Assembly: GCA_947465365.1 (NCBI GenBank)
Contig: CANIAV010000001.1
Coordinates: 1 to 19,290, forward strand
Direction: 5' to 3'
From: Actinomycetota bacterium
GTDB taxonomy: Bacteria > Actinomycetota > Actinomycetes > Nanopelagicales > Nanopelagicaceae
DNA: 19,290 nt
Both the position numbers and the translations under genes were made by a program. Below the pieces are notes generated by a model that searched no databases, was not told the origin of the DNA, and saw nothing but the letters and a program-made list of their open reading frames with translations. Of this stretch, positions 6,470 through 14,261 are shown piece after piece (within the stretch, counting starts at the first letter, position 1; each line of letters starts with the position of its first letter).

Positions 6470-6901
6470 ATGTTTCTCGGCACCCACGAGCCACGCCTTG
6501 ATGAAAAGGGCCGCCTCATCCTTCCCGCGAAATTTCGCGAAGAGCTCTCTGCTGGATTGGTAATTACCAAGGGGCAAGAGCGTTGTTTATATGTCTTCCC
6601 ATCGTCTGAATTTGCAACGATTACCGAAACTCTGCGCCAAGCACCTGTTACATCAAAGAATGCGCGCGATTACATGCGCGTGATGTTCGCCGGCGCACAC
6701 GATGAAATTCCAGATCGCCAAGGTCGCGTAACTATTCCTGCAGGCCTTCGCACATATGCCGGACTTGAAAAAGATTGCGTTGTTATCGGTGCAAATACCC
6801 GCGTTGAAATTTGGGATAACGCCGCTTGGAATACATATCTAACTGATCGTGAAAAAGGTTTCTCTGATGTATCTGAGGAGATCTTCCCCGGCCTCTTCTA
6901 G
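6470..6901 (+). CDS. mraZ: Transcriptional regulator MraZ
   Basis: The protein has 143 residues, the standard MraZ length, and is made of two AbrB-type half-domains with the DxxGR signatures at 11-15 (DEKGR) and 82-86 (DRQGR), each followed by a beta strand and proline. MraZ assembles into rings and binds direct repeats in front of its own gene to control the dcw cluster. The start at 6470 gives the conserved [12 protein letters not shown]-terminus and has a GGAAGGGGG stretch upstream; a TTG at 6443 would only add nine non-conserved residues. It is the first gene of the cluster, 139 bp after the terminator of the SOS operon. A structured RNA separates it from rsmH. Confidence 0.95.
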   Translation: MFLGTHEPRLDEKGRLILPAKFREELSAGLVITKGQERCLYVFPSSEFATITETLRQAPVTSKNARDYMRVMFAGAHDEIPDRQGRVTIPAGLRTYAGLEKDCVVIGANTRVEIWDNAAWNTYLTDREKGFSDVSEEIFPGLF

Positions 6902-6937
6902 CAGTTTTAAAAAACTTAATAAAAGTAAATAAAACAA

Positions 6938-6943
6938 TTTAAT
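6938..6943 (+). promoter_or_regulatory. Possible -10 element before the rsmH leader RNA
   Basis: TTTAAT in an A/T-rich stretch lies 4 bp before the first stem of the leader RNA, so transcription could begin almost exactly at the base of the structure. No convincing -35 hexamer is seen, so this is weak. Confidence 0.25.
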
Positions 6944-6947
6944 AGCG

Positions 6948-7048
6948 CTCTCATTTGTGGCCACCGCCGACCTAAAGCCGGCAGTGACACCCCTTCCCCG
7001 GTGTCACTTTCGTTAGATCCGTCGGCCGGCGGTGACCAGAGATGAGAG
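6948..7048 (+). ncRNA. mraW RNA motif-like structured leader of rsmH
   Basis: The interval folds as a closed structure. CTCTCAT (6948-6954) pairs with ATGAGAG (7042-7048). An inner stem, 6958-6969 with 7027-7038, has one mismatch. A perfect 8-bp hairpin, GTGACACC (6984-6991) with GGTGTCAC (7000-7007), carries an 8-nt C-rich loop. It sits 41 nt upstream of rsmH (formerly mraW), the place of the actinobacterial mraW RNA motif in Rfam, a candidate cis-regulator of cell-wall genes. The match is from position and fold; no covariance model was run. No terminator lies between the structure and rsmH, so any control would be translational or act on RNA stability. Confidence 0.72.
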
Positions 7049-7089
7049 AAGCAAAAATATAAAACAACGAAGTAGAAACGGGGGAGTAG

Positions 7090-8046
7090 ATGAACGATGC
7101 AAGTACGCAACATATATCTGTAATGCTAGATCGTTGCATTGAGCTACTTTCCCCAACGGTTTTATTAAATGAAAAACCAGTCATTGTGGATTGCACACTT
7201 GGTTTAGGTGGACACACTGAAGCTCTACTTGAAAAATTTCCCACATTAACTGTTATCGGAATCGATCGTGATCAAATTGCCCTAGAACGTGCCGGCGCAC
7301 GATTGGCTCGCTTTGGTGATCGCTTTAAGAGCGCACACGCCGTCTTTGATGAAATCGGCGAAGTTGTTACATCGCTTGGTTTGAAAGAAGTAAATGGCGT
7401 CTTATTTGATCTCGGTGTTTCTTCAATTCAATTAGATGAAGTAGAACGTGGATTCTCATATTCGCAAGATGCCCCACTTGATATGCGGATGGATCGCAGC
7501 CGGGGGATTACCGCATCAGAGATAGTAAATACCTACGCACCTGGTGCGCTGGTCAAGATTCTGCGCACCTTTGGCGAGGAAAAGTTTGCAACTCGAATCG
7601 TTGAAAATATCGTTAAAGCGCGCGCTAAGGCTCCTCTTAACTCAACCCAAGAACTCGCCACCTTGGTTAAAGAGAGTATTCCTGCCGCAACCCGTCGTAC
7701 TGGTGGCAATCCGGCAAAGCGCACCTTCCAAGCCTTACGTATTGAAGCAAATGATGAACTTGGTGCGATCACACGCGCTCTGCCAATAGCACTTGATCTA
7801 ATCGCAGTCGGTGGACGCGTTGTCGTTCTCTCATTCCAGTCACTAGAAGATCGCATCGTTAAAGAGATCTTTGTGGACCGATCCACATCTAAGAGCCCAC
7901 GTAAATTGCCAGTGGACCTTCCCGAATTCGCCGCCAAATTTGCCATGGTTTCAAAATCTGGTGAAACACCAACAGATCAAGAGTTAGCTGCTAATCCGCG
8001 GTCGGCTTCAGTACGTCTGCGCGCAATTGAAAAGGTGGCGGCATAA
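7090..8046 (+). CDS. rsmH: 16S rRNA (cytosine-1402 N4) methyltransferase RsmH
   Basis: The protein has 318 residues, the usual size. The SAM-binding motif DCTLGLGGHTEALL is at 34-47 and GIDRDQIAL at 57-65. VLFDLGVSSIQLDEVERGFSY (from 104), PLDMRMD (129-135), the RTFQALRIEAND segment at 211-222 and SFQSLEDRIVK (248-258) are RsmH hallmarks. It N4-methylates C1402 of 16S rRNA in the ribosomal P site. Its place at the head of the dcw cluster is conserved in bacteria, though it is not a wall enzyme. The start at 7090 follows a GGGGGAG Shine-Dalgarno. The structured leader upstream probably affects its expression. The ftsL-like gene begins at the base after its stop. Confidence 0.95.
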   Translation: MNDASTQHISVMLDRCIELLSPTVLLNEKPVIVDCTLGLGGHTEALLEKFPTLTVIGIDRDQIALERAGARLARFGDRFKSAHAVFDEIGEVVTSLGLKEVNGVLFDLGVSSIQLDEVERGFSYSQDAPLDMRMDRSRGITASEIVNTYAPGALVKILRTFGEEKFATRIVENIVKARAKAPLNSTQELATLVKESIPAATRRTGGNPAKRTFQALRIEANDELGAITRALPIALDLIAVGGRVVVLSFQSLEDRIVKEIFVDRSTSKSPRKLPVDLPEFAAKFAMVSKSGETPTDQELAANPRSASVRLRAIEKVAA

Positions 8047-8466
8047 ATGGCGCTATTGAATTCAGCAGCTACCAAAACATCTCGGGTACCCCGCCAGAAG
8101 TTAACTGAAAAATCTGCTGAAGTATTTTTAAAGTTAGTTCCCAACGTGTCTGAAGGTGCGCAAGCAACTCACCGCTTCTTCGCCACCTTCTTATCTTCAG
8201 TTGCCGCAATTGGGCTGCTAATTCTGCTGGCGGTCAACATTCTTCTGGCACAGGATGCCTTCACCCTCTCTGGTTTAAAGGCGGAAGCAAAGATTGTGGC
8301 AGATCAACGGGAAGCAATTAACCGTCAAATAGAGGCGGTCTCTTCACCTGAAGCGTTAGCTGCCAAAGCGCAAGCATTGGGAATGCGCCCTTCAGAGTCA
8401 CCTGTTTTTCTAAATCTGGATTCACAGGCGCAAGCGCTAGCAAATGGAGAAATCAAACGTGGGTAA
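8047..8466 (+). CDS. ftsL: FtsL-like divisome protein
   Basis: The protein has 139 residues with a basic cytoplasmic N-terminus (about 1-44), one membrane helix (about 45-68) ending in LLAQDAF, and an extracytoplasmic coiled coil (about 76-112) ending in SSPEALAAKAQALGM. This layout and the SPEALAxxAxxLGM pattern are typical of actinobacterial FtsL/septum formation initiator proteins between rsmH and ftsI. By analogy it should form the FtsQLB scaffold and activate FtsW-FtsI at the septum. FtsL sequences diverge strongly, so the name rests on topology and position as well as motif. The ATG follows the rsmH stop with no spacer; the 3' end overlaps ftsI. Confidence 0.8.
   Translation: MALLNSAATKTSRVPRQKLTEKSAEVFLKLVPNVSEGAQATHRFFATFLSSVAAIGLLILLAVNILLAQDAFTLSGLKAEAKIVADQREAINRQIEAVSSPEALAAKAQALGMRPSESPVFLNLDSQAQALANGEIKRG
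8446..8449 (+). promoter_or_regulatory. Ribosome binding site deciding the ftsI start
   Basis: GGAG lies 9 nt before the GTG at 8459 and inside the ftsL coding end. An alternative ATG at 8444 overlaps this element and has no Shine-Dalgarno of its own, so GTG 8459 is the better start. Confidence 0.55.
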
Positions 8467-10285
8467 TTTAAGCCTCTCCGCCTCACGTATTCGCATACTT
8501 TTAATCTTTATCTTGACCTTCTTCTTACTATTTACCTTTCGCTTAATTCAGATCCAAGGAATTCAAGCCAGTGAATATCGCAATAAAGCCGCCAATGAGA
8601 TGGAATCGACTCGGGCGATACCGGCAGCTCGCGGTGAGATTACCGATATCAATGGAATTGATTTCGCACGAAGTGTTTCCGCTATCAATATTGTTGTAGA
8701 TCAAACGTTAGTAACGGATGCCGCGCAGACTGCAAACTTTGCGGCGCCTTATCTGGGAATGACGGTTGCACAAGTACAGAGCGCAATTTCAGGCACGAAG
8801 CGTTATGCCATGGTGGCAAAGAGCGCTAAACCTGCTATTTGGCGCAACCTAAGCGACGCGGTTGATAGTTACAACGCAGCTTTAACTAAAGAAAATTTTG
8901 ATAAGCGCATTGTTGGATTCTTTGCCGAGCGAAACTACATTCGCGAATATCCATCAGGCTCGCTGATCTCATCTTTAGTTGGCTTCGTCCGCCAAGATGG
9001 GATTGGCGCAACCGGAATTGAATCAAGTCTTAACTCCACGATCTCGGGCACCGATGGAAGATATTCATATGCCCGCGGCTTAGGCGCAGAAATTCCAGGA
9101 TCGCAGAATGAAATTGTTGCGGCGAAAAAGGGAACGACGATTCGCTTAACAATTGATCGTGATGTGCAATGGGTGGCATCGAAGGCGATCCAAGAAGCGG
9201 TATCAAACGCCCGTGCGGTAAGCGGCACGGTAATTGTGATGGATCCCAAGACTGGACATATCTTGGCTCATGCGACTGCGCCAACTTTTGATCCAAATAA
9301 CACTAAGAATGTATCTCCAGCGTTGATGCGTAACCCATCAGTTCAGGATGTTTACGAACCTGGTTCAACTGGAAAAGTAATGACCCTTGCAGCGGCTCTA
9401 GAAGAGAAGAAGATAACTCCTGAGACGGTATTGACCGTTCCTTACTCGATTAAACGCGGCGGAGATACCTTTCACGACCATGAACATCACGCGGTACAAC
9501 AGCTAACAACATCTGGAATTTTAGCCGTCTCATCAAATACTGGAACAATTCAGATTGGTGAGATGCTCTCTAACAACTCTTTGCACGACTACCTAACTAA
9601 ATTTGGAATTGGAATATCAACTGGTTCTGGTCTGCCTGGAGAATCTGCCGGTCTCTTCCGTCCCGTAAGTGATTGGTCTGGAACTACTGCACCGACGGTG
9701 GCTTTTGGCCAGGGTTATTCCGTTACAGCGATGCAGGCAACTAGCGTCTTTGCAACAATTGCCAATGACGGTGTTCGTGTATCTCCAACTGTTATTGCAG
9801 GCACAACAGATTCCTCTGGAAAATACACAGCAGCGGCAGGTCGAACTTCTGAGCGAGTAGTCAGCGCGCAGACGGCGCAACAATTACGCATAATGATGGA
9901 ATCAGTTGTTTCGGGGCAAGGAACGGCACCAAGTGCAGCTATTCCTGGATATCGCGTAGCCGGCAAAACCGGTACGGCGATGCGCTATAACTCTGCATGT
10001 TCTTGTTACAGCGGCTACACCGCATCCTTTATTGGATTTGCACCAGCAGATGCACCAAAGTATGTAATCAGCGTAACGATCCAAGATCCTAAAGGTGCTC
10101 ACTATGGTGGATCACTTGCTGGTCCGGTATTTAAGAAGGTTATGACTTTCGTTCTTCAATCTGAACATGTAGCACCTACAGGAACTCAAGTAATGCCAGT
10201 TGCGCTAACCCAGAGCGAGCTACTTAAGAAGCAGCGCCAAAGTACCGTTATTCAGGCCAAACAAGCTAGCGCAAAGAAGCCATGA
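8459..10285 (+). CDS. ftsI: Septal peptidoglycan transpeptidase FtsI (class B penicillin-binding protein)
   Basis: From GTG 8459 the protein has 608 residues: a short cytoplasmic tail, one membrane anchor (about 11-30), a PBP dimer/pedestal domain (about 50-220, including RGEITDINGIDFA at 59-70) and a transpeptidase domain. The three active-site motifs are present: S303-T-G-K306 (SxxK), S358-S-N360 (SxN) and K503-T-G505 (KTG). It cross-links septal peptidoglycan as partner of the glycosyltransferase FtsW, encoded further down the cluster. There is no C-terminal PASTA domain. The start could instead be ATG 8444, adding five residues. The gene overlaps ftsL by 8 bp and murE by 4 bp. The catalytic set makes it a target of beta-lactams. 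Confidence 0.93.
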   Translation: MGNLSLSASRIRILLIFILTFFLLFTFRLIQIQGIQASEYRNKAANEMESTRAIPAARGEITDINGIDFARSVSAINIVVDQTLVTDAAQTANFAAPYLGMTVAQVQSAISGTKRYAMVAKSAKPAIWRNLSDAVDSYNAALTKENFDKRIVGFFAERNYIREYPSGSLISSLVGFVRQDGIGATGIESSLNSTISGTDGRYSYARGLGAEIPGSQNEIVAAKKGTTIRLTIDRDVQWVASKAIQEAVSNARAVSGTVIVMDPKTGHILAHATAPTFDPNNTKNVSPALMRNPSVQDVYEPGSTGKVMTLAAALEEKKITPETVLTVPYSIKRGGDTFHDHEHHAVQQLTTSGILAVSSNTGTIQIGEMLSNNSLHDYLTKFGIGISTGSGLPGESAGLFRPVSDWSGTTAPTVAFGQGYSVTAMQATSVFATIANDGVRVSPTVIAGTTDSSGKYTAAAGRTSERVVSAQTAQQLRIMMESVVSGQGTAPSAAIPGYRVAGKTGTAMRYNSACSCYSGYTASFIGFAPADAPKYVISVTIQDPKGAHYGGSLAGPVFKKVMTFVLQSEHVAPTGTQVMPVALTQSELLKKQRQSTVIQAKQASAKKP

Positions 10286-11790
10286 TGCGCCCATTTAATT
10301 CGCCTGCAGTAACGCTTTCGAAGATTGCCCAAACTTGTAGCGCTACAAGTACAACAAGTGAAAAAGACCTTGCCAAAATTAACGTCACTGGTGCAACTCA
10401 TTCTGATAGCCAAGTACAGCCAGGTGATCTTTTTATTGCCATGCCAGGGGCAAATCGACATGGTGCAGAATTTATTATTAGTGCAAAGAAAAATGGGGCG
10501 GTAGCGGCGTTAACAGATGCCACTGGTGCAAATCAAATAGCAGAACTAGTACCTGGATTTCCAGTTTTAGTCGTAACAAATCCGCGGCTAATAGCCGGTC
10601 GTATTGCAGCCCTTATCTATAGCGAACCTATGCGAGATTTAAACTGTATTGGAATTACTGGAACAAATGGCAAGACCACCGTAACCACCTTGCTCCACCA
10701 GATCTTTGAAGCAGCTCACCGTGATTGCGGTTTAATTGGGACAGTTGAAACTCGTATTGGGAACGAGGCGATAGCTAGTCAACGCACAACCCCGGAAGCC
10801 ACCGATTTACAGTCACTTGCCGCTGTTATGAGAGAGCGCCATATGCGCCATTTAGTACTAGAGGCATCAAGTCACGCCCTTGCTTTGCATCGCTTGGAAG
10901 GTGCGCACTTTGCTATCGCCGGCTTTACAAATTTGACACAAGATCACTTAGATTTCCATGGAGATATGGAGAGTTACTTTGCGGCCAAAGCCGCTCTCTT
11001 TAACTTTGCAATTGCAGATTTAGCCTGCATTAATATCGATGATCCTTACGGTGTCAGACTTTCTGAATCAACCGAGCTTCCTGTAATAACTCTCTCGCGC
11101 ACCAACCCGAAAGCTACTTGGCACTTTATAGAGATTGATACCTCAGCTAAGCGTGTGCAGTTAAAAGTGCGCGGTTCTGGTGGAATTTTAATTGAAACCA
11201 CAACAACTCTTCGGGGCGGCTATAACTTCGATAACTTATTGATGGCTATTGCGATCGCGGTCGAATCTGGAGTTGATCCAATTGATATTGCAGCAATCGT
11301 TCCGCATATTTCAGGTGCTGCCGGACGAATGGAAGAAGTAGTTGTTGGCCAGAACTTCTCCGCTTTCGTCGACTATGCCCATACTCCCGATGCAGTTTCA
11401 AATGTTCTCTCTTCAATACGCGAATTTACCTCTGGCAAAGTAATCGCCGTATTAGGATGCGGGGGAGATCGAGATTCAAGTAAGCGCCCCCTGATGGGTA
11501 AGGCGCTTTCGGCCGGAGCTGATATCGCGATCTTCACCAGCGATAATCCACGATCGGAAGATCCAGAAGTTATATTGCAAGCTATGACAAATGGGCTAAA
11601 AATTGCCGATCCGTCAAAGGTTATAACTGATCGAGCTGCGGCAATCGCATATGCAGTCTCTATTGCTAACGCGGGCGATAGCGTTGCAGTTCTTGGTAAA
11701 GGTCATGAATTAGGCCAAGCGATTAAAGGCAAGACCTTGGATTTTGATGATCGCTTAGTTCTTGCGCAAGCAATCGAGGCGAAGCGATGA
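10282..11790 (+). CDS. murE: UDP-N-acetylmuramoyl-L-alanyl-D-glutamate--2,6-diaminopimelate ligase
   Basis: The protein has 502 residues in the usual three Mur-ligase domains. The ATP P-loop GTNGKTT is at 127-133, followed by TTPEATDLQ and the NLTQDHLDFHG motif of the central domain. In the C-terminal domain D421-N-P-R424 is the DNPR signature that binds meso-diaminopimelate, whereas lysine-adding enzymes carry a different residue at the arginine. It adds the third residue of the stem peptide, so the wall should be of the meso-DAP type. The ATG at 10282 overlaps the ftsI stop as ATGA; a second ATG at 10285 is possible and changes only one residue. Confidence 0.95.
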   Translation: MMRPFNSPAVTLSKIAQTCSATSTTSEKDLAKINVTGATHSDSQVQPGDLFIAMPGANRHGAEFIISAKKNGAVAALTDATGANQIAELVPGFPVLVVTNPRLIAGRIAALIYSEPMRDLNCIGITGTNGKTTVTTLLHQIFEAAHRDCGLIGTVETRIGNEAIASQRTTPEATDLQSLAAVMRERHMRHLVLEASSHALALHRLEGAHFAIAGFTNLTQDHLDFHGDMESYFAAKAALFNFAIADLACINIDDPYGVRLSESTELPVITLSRTNPKATWHFIEIDTSAKRVQLKVRGSGGILIETTTTLRGGYNFDNLLMAIAIAVESGVDPIDIAAIVPHISGAAGRMEEVVVGQNFSAFVDYAHTPDAVSNVLSSIREFTSGKVIAVLGCGGDRDSSKRPLMGKALSAGADIAIFTSDNPRSEDPEVILQAMTNGLKIADPSKVITDRAAAIAYAVSIANAGDSVAVLGKGHELGQAIKGKTLDFDDRLVLAQAIEAKR

Positions 11791-13184
11791 TCGCACTCAA
11801 AGCATCTGAGATCGCTCAAATAGTTGGTGGCGAACTAATCGGTGGCGATGTCACGGTTACCGCAGCCCCTGTCTTTGATTCAACGCATGCAATCCCAGGC
11901 TCTATCTTTCTGGCGCTACGTGGCGAAAAGACTGATGGACATAAATTTATTGAAGATGCCTTCAACCACGGCGCAGTTTTAGCCTTGGTGACAGCAGCCT
12001 CGCCACAACGCTGCATAGTTGTATCAGATGTATTGGCGGCGTTAAATAAATTGGCGGCCCATGTTCGGAGCGAACTTAAAGAGTTACAAGTTATCGCACT
12101 TACTGGGTCACAAGGAAAGACGACAACTAAAGATTTACTGCAACATATTTTGGAATCAGTTGGAAAGACAGTTGCGCCAATCGGTAACTTCAATAATGAA
12201 TTGGGAACTCCGATCACATTATTGCAATGTGATGAAGAGACAAAATTTTGTATCCTGGAGATGGGAGCGCGACATATAGGAGATATCGCGCTTTTGTGCG
12301 AAATGGCCAAGCCCAATATAGGTATGGTTTTGCGAGTCGGTACGGCGCATATCGGAGAGTTTGGCTCTCCTGAGGCCGTTGCCAAAGCAAAATCTGAAAT
12401 GATTTCTTCACTTGCTCCAGAGGCAATAGCAATTCTCGGTCAATATGACACATTCACTCCAAAGATGAAGTCACTTCATAAAGGCGATGTTATTTCCTTT
12501 GGTGAGACAACTGCGGCGGATATTCGTGCAACAGATATTGAGATTCGCGAAGGGCGTCCGCACTTTGATTTAGTAACTCCGGCAGGGCGAGCGGCAGTTG
12601 GATTACGTATCGTTGGAATTCATCAAGTTGCTAACGCACTTGCTGCCGCAGCTGCAGCAACAGCGCTTGGTGCCTCCATTGATCAAATCGCAGTAGCACT
12701 CTCAACTGCGGAAGTTCACAGTAAGTGGCGTATGGAAATTCACGAGCTTGGCAATGTCGTGTTGATAAATGATGCTTACAACTCAAGCCCCGAATCTGCT
12801 GAAGCTGCACTGCGTACCTTGGTGCTATTTGCACAAGAACGTGGTGGACAATCTTGGGCATTTCTAGGAAAGATGCATGAACTCGGCGAGTCCTCAGCCG
12901 ATCGCCATGCAGATATTGGCACCCTTGCCTCAGAGTTAGGGATAGACCACTTAGTCTGCATTGGAGCCCCGGAGTATTCCGCTAATTTGGCCAAGAGTAA
13001 TGCGATGGCGATCCATCTCTGTGCAAACAAAGAAGCGGCCTTGCAATTAGCTCAAGAGATGAGAGCTGGAGATGTAGTTCTAGTAAAGGCATCTCGCGCA
13101 GAAAAGTTTGAAGAGATTGCGCAAGGAATTCAAGCGCAGATAGCGTTGCTGATAGCAGAGAATAATGAAGAAGGGGAGCGTTAA
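11787..13184 (+). CDS. murF: UDP-N-acetylmuramoyl-tripeptide--D-alanyl-D-alanine ligase
   Basis: The protein has 465 residues, normal for MurF. The P-loop GSQGKTT at 107-113, the GNFNNELGTP segment (about 133-142) and the LINDAYNSSPESAEAAL segment of the C-terminal domain are MurF signatures. It attaches the D-Ala-D-Ala dipeptide to the UDP-MurNAc-tripeptide in the cytoplasm, finishing the soluble precursor that MraY uses next. The start overlaps the murE stop as ATGA, so translation is probably coupled. Six bases separate its stop from mraY. Confidence 0.95.
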   Translation: MIALKASEIAQIVGGELIGGDVTVTAAPVFDSTHAIPGSIFLALRGEKTDGHKFIEDAFNHGAVLALVTAASPQRCIVVSDVLAALNKLAAHVRSELKELQVIALTGSQGKTTTKDLLQHILESVGKTVAPIGNFNNELGTPITLLQCDEETKFCILEMGARHIGDIALLCEMAKPNIGMVLRVGTAHIGEFGSPEAVAKAKSEMISSLAPEAIAILGQYDTFTPKMKSLHKGDVISFGETTAADIRATDIEIREGRPHFDLVTPAGRAAVGLRIVGIHQVANALAAAAAATALGASIDQIAVALSTAEVHSKWRMEIHELGNVVLINDAYNSSPESAEAALRTLVLFAQERGGQSWAFLGKMHELGESSADRHADIGTLASELGIDHLVCIGAPEYSANLAKSNAMAIHLCANKEAALQLAQEMRAGDVVLVKASRAEKFEEIAQGIQAQIALLIAENNEEGER

Positions 13185-13190
13185 AAGAAG

Positions 13191-14249
13191 ATGAGAGAAA
13201 TTCTAATTGCTGGTGCGATCGCTCTCTTCTTATCCCTCTTTGGTACACCTGGCCTTATACGAATCCTTGCCCGTCGTGGATACGGCCAGATAATTCGTGA
13301 CGATGGCCCTTCTTCGCATCACACCAAGCGCGGAACGCCAACAATGGGTGGAATCATTATTATCTTTGCATCTGCTGCTGGTTATTTCATTGCACATGCG
13401 CTGACCCGAAATACGATCAGTACATCTGCCCTTTTAGTTCTTGGCTTGATGGCGTCACTGGGATTTGTCGGTTTCTTAGATGACTGGTTAAAAGTTTCAC
13501 GTCAGAAATCACTTGGTCTAAATGCAAAGCAGAAGATTTTTGGACAAGTGTTATTTGCCGCCATCTTTGGCTACCTTGGAATCCATTTTCCAGATGGCGA
13601 TGGCCTAACTCCAATCTCCCAAAATCTTTCTACCGTGCGCGATACTTCAATAGTTTTGGGTAGCGTACTCGTGATCATCTGGGTTGTTCTTATGGTTACA
13701 GCTACAAGTAACGGTGTAAATCTCACCGATGGTTTAGATGGTTTAGCAACGGGCGCAGCGGTTATGACCTTTATCGCTTTCATTTTGATTGGTGTTTGGG
13801 AGTTTGGACAAAGTTGTGCGATTGCGCCAAGTTCTAATTGTTATATGGTGCGAGATCCCCTTGATTTAGCGGTCTTATCGGCGGCGCTGGCTGGTTCGTG
13901 CGCAGGATTTCTCTGGTGGAATGCATCCCCAGCGAAGATATTTATGGGAGATACCGGTTCGCTTGCTCTAGGTGGAGCACTTGCAGGAATAGCGACTTCG
14001 CTGCGCATTGAACTTTTACTTATTCCATTGGGTGGGCTATTTGTAATCATTAGCGCATCGGTGATTCTGCAAGTTGCCTACTTTAAAATTACTGGTGGAA
14101 AGCGCATCTTTAAGATGGCGCCGTTGCAACATCACTTTGAACTTATGGGTTGGGGCGAAGTCACGATTGTGCTGCGCTTCTGGATAATCGCTGGCCTATG
14201 TGTTGCCGCCGGCCTAGGCCTCTTCTATGCCCAATGGGTAACTAAATAA
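13191..14249 (+). CDS. mraY: Phospho-N-acetylmuramoyl-pentapeptide transferase (lipid I synthase)
   Basis: The protein has 352 residues with about ten membrane helices. Diagnostic motifs are D97-D98 in the [16 protein letters not shown] loop, [15 protein letters not shown] at 174-188 with D180 and D183, [12 protein letters not shown] at 251-262 with D254, and the histidine motif [13 protein letters not shown] (309-321). These surround the Mg2+/UDP-MurNAc-pentapeptide site on the cytoplasmic face. MraY transfers phospho-MurNAc-pentapeptide to undecaprenyl phosphate, making lipid I, the substrate of MurG encoded downstream. The GGGGAG in the last codons of murF and the AAAAGAAG just before the ATG may serve as ribosome binding site. 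Confidence 0.96.
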   Translation: MREILIAGAIALFLSLFGTPGLIRILARRGYGQIIRDDGPSSHHTKRGTPTMGGIIIIFASAAGYFIAHALTRNTISTSALLVLGLMASLGFVGFLDDWLKVSRQKSLGLNAKQKIFGQVLFAAIFGYLGIHFPDGDGLTPISQNLSTVRDTSIVLGSVLVIIWVVLMVTATSNGVNLTDGLDGLATGAAVMTFIAFILIGVWEFGQSCAIAPSSNCYMVRDPLDLAVLSAALAGSCAGFLWWNASPAKIFMGDTGSLALGGALAGIATSLRIELLLIPLGGLFVIISASVILQVAYFKITGGKRIFKMAPLQHHFELMGWGEVTIVLRFWIIAGLCVAAGLGLFYAQWVTK

Positions 14250-14261
14250 GTAAGGCGCGTT

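Noticed and set aside
6292..6570. Minus-strand 92-residue frame over the mraZ control region
   Set aside because: It spans a terminator, the repeat array and the mraZ start, and its proline-rich translation follows from the G-rich plus strand.
7837..7854. Glutamine in place of histidine in the RsmH SFHSLEDR motif
   Set aside because: Actinobacterial RsmH proteins commonly have Q here (from memory), so it is not taken as a damaged site.
9986..10002. Two cysteines (ACSCYS) just after the KTG motif of FtsI
   Set aside because: A disulfide or redox switch was considered, but loops here vary in class B PBPs and nothing else supports it.
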